The notes under the pieces: generated by a model | What the model was told of the DNA's origin: nothing | Database searches by the model: none | The model's input: the letters and a program-made list of their open reading frames with translations, nothing else | Source of the DNA: Panulirus ornatus | Taxonomy: Eukaryota > Arthropoda > Malacostraca > Decapoda > Palinuridae | Assembly (NCBI RefSeq): GCF_036320965.1 | Contig: NC_092269.1 | Location: forward strand, 27,930,843-27,994,842 | DNA: 64,000 nucleotides | Direction: 5' to 3' | Program-made: the position numbers and the translations under genes | In this document: positions 56,335-64,000 of the stretch, piece by piece | Position numbering within the stretch: the first letter of the stretch is position 1 | How the letters are laid out: every line of letters starts with the position of its first letter

Positions 56335-56800
56335 TCTTTTACCTCACTCCTCCATCCCGCTAATGGATGGATGGATGGAGAGGCCCACCAGGGATGGTAG
56401 CAAATGATGCATTAAGATGACGGGCGACCCAAAAAACGCTTGCAGTGTTACAAGATGGCTTGGGGGAAGGGAAGGGCGGTGATTGGTGGAGATTACAAGA
56501 GGATGCTTACGTGGCGTCCGTTCGTTGGCGGATATCGCATGACGATTTTAAATGGCTTCTTTTGATTGGTGGACGGTATTTGAAGGTCCTCAGGGGGGTT
56601 TCTCGTGATTGGTGGATCTGACAGAGAGGTTTTAAATGACATCTATCGATTGGTGGATGCTATATGAAGGTTGCAGGTGGTGTCTGTTGATTGGTGGATG
56701 CACATGGAAGTCCAAGATGACATGGATGACAGAGAAGGGCAACGGATGAAGACGGTGCACGACGAAAGGAAACAGAAGCGTATTAATTAATAAAAAGGAT
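56331..56800. repeat. Anonymous DNA with TTGGTGGA-containing decayed repeat
   Basis: GATTGGTGGA recurs at about 56480, 56565, 56608, 56650 and 56690, 40-85 bp apart, each near an AAATGG/AAGGT block. This suggests an old repeat of about 40 bp. Confidence 0.55.
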
Positions 56801-59655
56801 GAGAGGGACGAATACTGGGTGAGGGAGATGGATGAGAGGGACGAATACTGGGTGAGGGAGATGGATGAGAGAGACGAATACTGGGTGAGGGAGATGGATG
56901 AGAGAGACGAATACTGGGTGAGGGAGATGGATGAGAGGGACGGATACTGGGTGAGGGAGATGGATGAGAGGGAGGAATACTAGGTGAGGGAGATGGATGA
57001 GAGGGACGGATACTGGGTGAGGGAGATGGATGAGAGACGAATACTGGGTGAGGGAGATGGATGAGAGGGAGGAATACTAGGTGAGGGAGATGGATGAGAG
57101 GGACGGATACTGGGTGAGGGAGATGGATGAGAGGGACGAATACTGGGTGAGGGAGATGGATGAGAGAGACGAATACTGGGTGAGGGAGATGGATGAGAGG
57201 GACGGATACTGGGTGAGGGAGATGGATGAGAGACGAATACTGGGTGAGGGAGATGGATGAGAGGGACGGATACTGGGTGAGGGAGATGGATGAGAGGGAC
57301 GAATACTGGGTGAGGGAGATGGATGAGAGGGACGGACCCTGGGTGAGGGAGATGGATGAGAGAGACGAATACTGGGTGAGGGAGATGGATGAGAGGGACG
57401 GACCCTGGGTGAGGGAGATGGATGAGAGAGACGAATACTGGGTGAGGGAGATGGATGAGAGGGACGGATACTGGGTGAGGGAGATGGATGAGAGGGAGGA
57501 ATACTAGGTGAGGGAGATGGATGAGAGGGACGGATACTGGGTGAGGGAGATGGATGAGAGAGACGAATACTGGGTGAGGGAGATGGATGAGAGGGACGAA
57601 TACTGGGTGAGGGAGATGGATGAGAGGGAGGAATACTAGGTGAGGGAGATGGATGAGAGGGACGGATACTGGGTGAGGGAGATGGATGAGAGAGACGAAT
57701 ACTGGGTGAGGGAGATGGATGAGAGGGACGGACCCTGGGTGAGGGAGATGGATGAGAGAGACGAATACTGGGTGAGGGAGATGGATGAGAGGGACGGATA
57801 CTGGGTGAGGGAGATGGATGAGAGGGAGGAATACTAGGTGAGGGAGATGGATGAGAGGGACGGATACTGGGTGAGGGAGATGGATGAGAGGGACGAATAC
57901 TGGGTGAGGGAGATGGATGAGAGGGACGAATACTGGGTGAGGGAGATGGATGAGAGGGACGGACCCTGGGTGAGGGAGATGGATGAGAGAGACGAATACT
58001 GGGTGAGGGAGATGGATGAGAGGGACGGATACTGGGTCAGGGAGATGGATGAGAGAGACGAATACTGGGTGAGGGAGATGGATGAGAGGGACGGATACTG
58101 GGTGAGGGAGATGGATGAGAGGGAGGAATACTAGGTGAGGGAGATGGATGAGAGGGACGGATACTGGGTGAGGGAGATGGATGAGAGAGACGAATACTGG
58201 GTGAGGGAGATGGATGAGAGGGAGGAATACTAGGTGAGGGAGATGGATGAGAGGGACGGATACTGGGTGAGGGAGATGGATGAGAGGGACGAATACTGGG
58301 TGAGGGAGATGGATGAGAGGGACGAATACTGGGTGAGGGAGATGGATGAGAGGGACGGACCCTGGGTGAGGGAGATGGATGAGAGAGACGAATACTGGGT
58401 GAGGGAGATGGATGAGAGGGACGGATACTGGGTGAGGGAGATGGATGAGAGAGACGAATACTGGGTGAGGGAGATGGATGAGAGGGACGAACCCTGGGTG
58501 AGGGAGATGGATGAGAGAGACGAATACTGGGTGAGGGAGATGGATGAGAGGGACGGATACTGGGTGAGGGAGATGGATGAGAGGGAGGAATACTAGGTGA
58601 GGGAGATGGATGAGAGGGACGGATACTGGGTGAGGGAGATGGATGAGAGAGACGAATACTGGGTGAGGGAGATGGATGAGAGGGACGAATACTGGGTGAG
58701 GGAGATGGATGAGAGGGAGGAATACTAGGTGAGGGAGATGGATGAGAGGGACGGATACTGGGTGAGGGAGATGGATGAGAGAGACGAATACTGGGTGAGG
58801 GAGATGGATGAGAGGGACGGACCCTGGGTGAGGGAGATGGATGAGAGAGACGAATACTGGATGAGGGAGATGGATGAGAGGGACGGACCCTGGGTGAGGG
58901 AGATGGATGAGAGAGACGAATACTGGGTGAGGGAGATGGATGAGAGGGACGGATACTGGGTGAGGGAGATGGATGAGAGGGAGGAATACTAGGTGAGGGA
59001 GATGGATGAGAGGGACGGATACTGGATGAGGGAGATGGATGAGAGAGACGAATACTGGGTGAGGGAGATGGATGAGAGGGACGAATACTGGGTGAGGGAG
59101 ATGGATGAGAGGGAGGAATACTAGGTGAGGGAGATGGATGAGAGGGACGGATACTGGGTGAGGGAGATGGATGAGAGAGACGAATACTGGGTGAGGGAGA
59201 TGGATGAGAGGGACGGACCCTGGGTGAGGGAGATGGATGAGAGAGACGAATACTGGGTGAGGGAGATGGATGAGAGGGACGGATACTGGGTGAGGGAGAT
59301 GGATGAGAGGGAGGAATACTAGGTGAGGGAGATGGATGAGAGGGACGGATACTGGGTGAGGGAGATGGATGAGAGAGACGAATACTGGGTGAGGGAGATG
59401 GATGAGAGGGAGGAATACTAGGTGAGGGAGATGGATGAGAGGGACGGATACTGGGTGAGGGAGATGGATGAGAGGGACGAATACTGGGTGAGGGAGTTGG
59501 ATGAGAGGGACGAATACTGGGTGAGGGAGATGGATGAGAGGGACTGACCCTGGGTGAGGGAGATGGATGAGAGAGACGAATACTGGGTGAGGGAGATGGA
59601 TGAGAGGGACGGATACTGGGTGAGGGAGATGGATGAGAGGGACGAACCCTAGCTA
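56801..59655. repeat. 33-bp satellite array, about 86 units
   Basis: Unit GAGGGACGAATACTGGGTGA plus GGGAGATGGATGA (33 bp). Unit variants are ACGAATACTGG, ACGGATACTGG, ACGGACCCTGG and the stop-bearing GAGGAATACTAGG. The last recurs at spacings that are multiples of 33 (99, 132, 198, 264, 297, 363 bp), marking higher-order units. The plus frame reads [11 protein letters not shown] repeats cut by each TAG; the minus frame reads Ser-Pro-His repeats for 540 codons because the TAG is not a stop there. Not a gene. Confidence 0.98.
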
Positions 59656-59795
59656 GCACAAGGAGGAGGAGGAGGAGGAGGAGGTGGAGACGTGATGGAA
59701 GGGAGAGGCGACGTGAGAAGCTGAGGCGAGGCAGCGTGACGAGAGGGAGGGAGGGAATGCCGTCACTGGACGCTGGACCAGAGGGTTAGGTACTG

Positions 59796-59796
<1 letters not shown>

Positions 59797-59873
<77 letters not shown>
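59797..59873. repeat. (AG)n microsatellite
   Basis: About 38 AG units. Confidence 0.98.
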
Positions 59874-59876
<3 letters not shown>

Positions 59877-60229
59877 TTGGATGATGTACTCCATCATCGT
59901 TCAGTTACAGGATGAGGGAGGTTAGGAAACATGGACAAAGAAGAGCGAGGAATGGACGAAGATAAAGACGAATGAGGGTAAAGAAACAGAGCAAAGCTAG
60001 AGATAGCTCTCAGGGCCGCCATATTTCTATGATCCAGACTGGTCAACAATCAGTTAATAAATACTGCCATTAAAGTCATGGTTCAGTCCTGGTTATGACG
60101 AAGATATATCTATTGACTGTGTGTTGCCTCTGAGAAGGCGAGGATGGATGGATCTGTGGTGAAGTGTTTGCTAATGGTGCACAGGGTCGTGGGTTGGAAT
60201 CCCAGCTAATCCAAGGCTTTAGGAAGATG
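59874..60229. other. Anonymous intron DNA
   Basis: No recognised feature. Confidence 0.4.
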
Positions 60230-60560
60230 GGTGAGGATTGGTCTGTACAGAGACGGAACAGGAGGGATTTAAGGAAGATAGGAGAGGAGTATTCTGTACA
60301 GAGGAGGATAATGAGGGCTTTAAGGAGGATAGGAGAGGAGTATTTTGTACAGAGATGGAACAGGAGGGATTTAGGAAGATGGGAGAGGAGTATTCTGTAC
60401 AGAGATGGAACAGGAGGGATTTAGGAAGATAGGAGAGGAGTATTTTGTACAGAGATGGAACAGGAGGGATTTAGGAAGATAGGAGAGGAGTATTCTGTAC
60501 AGAGATGGAACAGGAGGGATTTAGGAAGATAGGAGAGGAGTATTTTGTACATAAAAGGAC
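60230..60560. repeat. 50-bp minisatellite, about 6.5 units
   Basis: Unit CAGGAGGGATTTAGGAAGAT plus AGGAGAGGAGTATTCTGTAC and AGAGATGGAA (50 bp). It ends about 30 bp before the donor site of the exchanger exon, so the repeat abuts a splice site. Confidence 0.95.
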
Positions 60561-60593
60561 GGAGAAGGTTTGAGGAAGATGGTGAGCACTTAC

Positions 60594-60781
60594 CAGGTGA
60601 CCTCTTCGTTGTAGATGGTGAGGAGGAGGGCGCAGATGGAGACGCAGTAGAAGGTGGAGTCGCGAATGAGCGGCCACCAGTTGATGGTGATGACGTGGCC
60701 GGCGAAGAGCGCGCACACGGAGATGACGAACATGATGTTGAACACGGCCGACCCGATGACGCCGCTGATGCCTATGTCGTC
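60594..60781 (-). CDS. SLC24/NCKX-type exchanger exon carrying the alpha-1 repeat end
   Basis: Minus-strand exon of 188 bp. Acceptor: a C/T-rich tract ending CCCCCTGCAG just above 60781. Donor: CACCTG then GTAAGT at 60588-60593. It encodes 62 codons: DDIGISGVIGSAVFNIMFVI (the conserved G-S-A-V-F-N-I of the exchanger's alpha-1 repeat), a hydrophobic helix with CALFAGHV, the INWWPLIRD loop, and a second helix ending IYNEEVT. These features fit the plasma or organelle membrane exchangers that export Ca2+ and K+ in return for Na+. The exon ends with two bases of a Trp codon completed by exon B. The GC content is far above the flanking DNA, as expected for coding sequence. The upstream exon with the first half of alpha-1 was not seen in the window. 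The NCKX subtype is unresolved. Confidence 0.9.
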
Positions 60782-60892
60782 CTGCAGGGGGAGGGGAGGT
60801 GGAGTTACGCACACGGGGAGATGTTACGCACACGGGAACACCAGCCACCCGGACACGGGAGAGGTGACCCGCAGACGGGAACGTAGAAAGAG

Positions 60893-62440
60893 GAGGTGCG
60901 AGATTATGCGTACACGGGAAGTGATAGTGCGAGACTATGCGTACACGGGAAGTGATAGTGTGAGACTATGCGTACACGGGAAGTGATAGTGCGAGACTAT
61001 GCGTATAAGGGAAGTGATAGTGCGAGACTATGCGTATACGGGAAGTGATAGTGCGAGACTATGCGTACACGGGAAGTGATAGTGTGAGACTATGCGGACA
61101 CGGGAAGTGATAGTGTGAGACTATGCGTACACGGGAAGTGATAGTGCGAGACTATGCGTATACGGGAAGTGATAGTGTGAGACTATGCGTATACGGGAAG
61201 TGATATTGCGAGACTATGCGTACACGGGAAGTGATAGTGTGAGACTATGCGTACACGGGAAGTGATAGTGCGAGACTATGCGTATACGGGAAGTGATAGT
61301 GTGAGACTATGCGTATACGGAAATTGATAGTGCGAGACTATGCGTATACGGGAAGTGATAGTGTGAGACTATGCGTACACGGGAAGTGATAGTGTGAGAC
61401 TATGCGTACACGGGAAGTGATAGTGCGAAACTATGCGTACACGAGAAGTGATAGTGTGAGACTATGCGTATACGGGAAGTTGAGACTATGCGTACACGGG
61501 AAGTGATAGTGTGAGACTATGCGTACACGGGAAGTGATAGTGTGAGACTATGCGTACACGGGAAGTGATAGTGCGAGACTATGCGTATACGGGAAGTGAT
61601 AGTGTGAGACTATGCGTATACGGGAAGTGATAGTGCGAGACTATGCGTACACTGGAAGTGATAGTGCGAGACTATGCGTACACGGGAAGTGATAGTGTGA
61701 GACTATGTGTACACGGGAAGTGATAGTGCGAGATTATGCGTACACGGGAAGTGATAGTGTGAGACTATGCGTACACGGGAAGTGATAGTGTGAGACTATG
61801 CGTACACGGGAAGTGATAGTGCGAGACTATGCGTACACGGGAAGTGATAGTGTGAGACTATGCGTATACGGGAAGTGATAGTGCGAGACTATGCGTACAC
61901 TGGAAGTGATAGTGTTAGTCTATGCGTACACGGGAAGTGATAGTGTGAGACTATGCGTATACGGGAAGTGATAGTGCGAGATTATGCGTACACTGGAAGT
62001 GATAGTGCGAGACTATGCGTACACGGGAAGTGATAGTGTGAGACTATGCGTATACTGAAAGTGATAGTGCGAGACTATGCGTACACGGGAAGTGATAGTG
62101 CGAGACTTTGCGTACACGGGAAGTGATAGTGTGAGACTATGCGTACACGGGAAGTGATAGTGTGAGACTATGCGTACACGGGAAGTTATAGTGCGAGACT
62201 ATGCGTATACGGGAAGTTGAGACTATGCGTACACGGGAAGTGATAGTGTGAGACTATGCGTACACGGGAAGTGATAGTGTGAGACTATGCGTACACGGGA
62301 AGTGATAGTGCGAGACTATGCGTACACGGGAAGTGATAGTGCGAGACTATGCATACACGGGAAGTAACAGTGTGAGACTATGCGTACACGGGAAGTGACA
62401 GTGTGAGACTATGCGTACACGAGAAGTGTCAGTGTGACCA
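60893..62440. repeat. 31-bp satellite array, about 50 units
   Basis: Unit GTGCGAGACTATGCGTACAC plus GGGAAGTGATA (31 bp) with GTGTGAG and GTATAC variants. Two units are shortened by the same internal deletion (GGGAAGTTGAGACTATG at about 61474 and 62212), evidence of segment duplication. It lies in the intron upstream of the exchanger exon. Confidence 0.98.
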
Positions 62441-63000
62441 CATGTCTACACAAGAAGGTGATAGGGGTGAATACGAACACGAAAGGTAACCACATGGATC
62501 TGGAACATGATAGGATGGTGACCACAGGTACACGGAAAGTGACACTTGAGAACTTGTAGGATGCCATGAAAATGAAAGTGACCTCTTCAAGGATGCCCGG
62601 ATAGTGACAGTGAACAATTGTGCGATGAAAGTGAAAATTACTACTTTGACGTGGAAGGTGAAAATGTTTATTTGTGAGCTACAGGGAAAATGACAGTACC
62701 CATCTTTAAACAGGTGAAAGTGACTACTTTTGGCCTACAGAGAAGGTGACGGTAACAGCCTGTAGGCTACAAGGAGATGAAAGAGACCACTTAGAGGCTA
62801 GTTGGGAGTGAAAGTGACCAAATGTGTACGAGAAGCAAAAGCAGTCATATGCACATGGAAGGTGAAAGTGACACTTTATAAAAGGAGAGTAACAGTGACC
62901 ACATGTTCAAGTAACGAAAACCTCCCTTTTGCGCTGAGTGTGCACGTGTCCACTGGACGTAACAAGAACCACTCGGGCACACGGGAAGTGAAAGTGAGAT
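62441..63000. repeat. Decayed right margin of the 31-bp array
   Basis: GAAAGTGACCA or GAAGGTGAAAGTGAC motifs recur irregularly every 35-60 bp and share the GGGAAGTGATAGTG core of the array. They end with ACGGGAAGTGAAAGTGAG at about 62980. Confidence 0.75.
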
Positions 63001-63139
63001 GGAGGGACAAGATCGAGTGTATACCTGGCGGGGTCACAGGTCATGACCCACAAGGCAGCGTACAGAATGATAACCTTTAATTGGTCAAACATAACGAGGG
63101 GTCGTGGATAATATATATATATTTTTTTATCTGTTTTAT

Positions 63140-63176
63140 TATACTTTGTCGCTGTCTCCCGCGTTAGCGAGGTAGC

Positions 63177-63178
<2 letters not shown>
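63140..63178 (-). mobile_element. Orphan RTE 3' tail fragment
   Basis: Only the terminal GC-rich tail of the LINE family is present (TTGTCGCTGTCTCCCGCGTT and AGCGAGGTAGCG on plus), set inside A/T-rich DNA. It is 35-40 bp long, an extreme 5' truncation. Confidence 0.85.
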
Positions 63179-63251
<73 letters not shown>

Positions 63252-63258
63252 TATATAT

Positions 63259-63342
<84 letters not shown>
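63178..63342. repeat. (AT)n followed by (GA)n microsatellite
   Basis: About 42 AT units (63178-63262) then about 39 GA units (63264-63342). Confidence 0.97.
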
Positions 63343-63345
<3 letters not shown>

Positions 63346-64000
63346 CTTCAATCGACTGACAATACAGTATTCCTTTGTGAGGTTCAGTTCTTATAATACC
63401 CCAGTTTTCTTATCATATCCCGAACCTTCTCTTGACGACAACACTCCCAAGATGATTCCCATCCAGTCAGCATACTCCCAGAGAACCTCCAAGAAACCCT
63501 ATCCAATCACCACACCTCAAAATAAAAAAAAAAATCCAACAATCTCCTCCACAAATTCTTCAACTGCCGAGACTCGTCCATTCCAGTCAACAATAAGAGA
63601 AAAGAAGTAATAGTCATAGGTTTACCTCCAGCCGCTGGGACCTGGAGGGAAGGGCTGTTGAAAGATTTCAACCCTTCCGTCCTTTCCTCTCCTCACTTAC
63701 CCGTCCCTCCCCCTCCAGCTGGTTATGCTCGGTGAGGGGCATCATCCTCGCTAAGTGGCCCCTAAAAATGGCACTCTGTTTACGCTCACTGGATAGCACT
63801 ACCGTATATGAGATTACATTTAGTCGGAGGCAACAACAGACACTCTATAAAGAAGCTTCATCAGGTCCTGGAAAGTTCAGATTATCTCCTTGGTATTTGC
63901 TTCAAATGATCTTAGAAGCGAGGCTGTTCTCCTTGTGGGACATGCCAGAGTTATCACATGAGACAGCCATGAACTTATACGTTGGCCTGAAATAGACTAG
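63343..64000. other. Anonymous DNA at the window edge
   Basis: No gene recognised. An open frame of 87 codons (63732-63995, plus strand) begins MRGIILAKWPLKMALCLRSL and contains SSGPGKFRLSPWYLLQM. It shows no domain I know and no signs of splicing, but its amino-acid composition is not repeat-like, so it could be a fragment of a transposon or host exon. Confidence 0.35.

Larger units (their letters stand above)
46498..60593 (-). other. 14.1-kb intron of the exchanger gene packed with repeats
   Basis: This intron separates the two exchanger exons. It contains a 17-bp array, RTE copies 9 to 11, a SINE-like unit, a 30-bp array, a 33-bp array, CT, GA and AT microsatellites and a 50-bp array. Transcription of the exchanger would run through all of these on the minus strand. 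GT-AG ends are present at both sides. Confidence 0.8.

Noticed and set aside
58037..59659. 540-codon Ser/Pro/His-rich minus frame that could pass for a mucin or RNA polymerase tail-like protein
   Set aside because: Pure 33-bp tandem DNA with no start context, no flanking exon signals and higher-order block structure typical of satellite growth.

Overview
The window looks like a stretch of a large, repeat-rich invertebrate genome, most likely a decapod crustacean. This is an inference. It rests on one young RTE-type LINE family present in at least ten copies, extreme micro- and minisatellite content, and two intron-split exons of an animal cation exchanger with GT-AG junctions. No bacterial gene organisation, rRNA, tRNA or CRISPR array is visible. 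Most long open frames are by-products of tandem repeats whose unit is a multiple of three (27, 30, 33 and 57 bp) or are antisense shadows of LINE copies.

Layout. 1-2830: a foldback made of two diverged RTE copies. 2830-7750: single-copy-like DNA with a (GT)n tract, a TIR-bearing nonautonomous element (3931-4418), a GATA/GA tract and a very decayed RTE relic. 7754-14122: three RTE copies in alternating orientation joined through AAT-type microsatellites; the copy at 9331-12300 has a 989-codon endonuclease plus reverse transcriptase ORF. 14253-16985: a 37-bp satellite. 17090-17595: the 3' end of a different LINE-like element. 18030-22550: two RTE copies in the same orientation. 22640-28250: mostly anonymous DNA with several short minisatellites. 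28253-31700: a 47/48-bp G-rich satellite. 32.4-33.2 kb: small arrays. 33.4-42.3 kb: one large satellite field with a homogeneous 27-bp core and variant or decayed margins. 42.8-46.2 kb: small repeats and anonymous DNA. 46280-46497 and 60594-60781: two consecutive minus-strand exons of an SLC24 (NCKX) family exchanger. The 14.1-kb intron between them holds three more RTE copies, a SINE-like unit, a 30-bp array, a 33-bp array and a 50-bp array. 60893-62440: a 31-bp satellite upstream of the older exon, then anonymous DNA to 64000.

How it works together. The only host gene supported is the exchanger, which moves K+ and Ca2+ against Na+ across a membrane; the two exons join in frame across the alpha-1 repeat and the following membrane helix. 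Everything else is mobile or tandem DNA. The RTE copies fall into two subfamilies by 3' UTR length and by an arginine/stop difference near the C-terminus. They share a GC-rich, hairpin-forming 3' tail that also appears on a SINE-like unit and, alone, inside an AT microsatellite at 63.15 kb. Adjacent RTE copies are repeatedly arranged tail-to-tail or head-to-head across microsatellites, which is the most unusual structural theme here.
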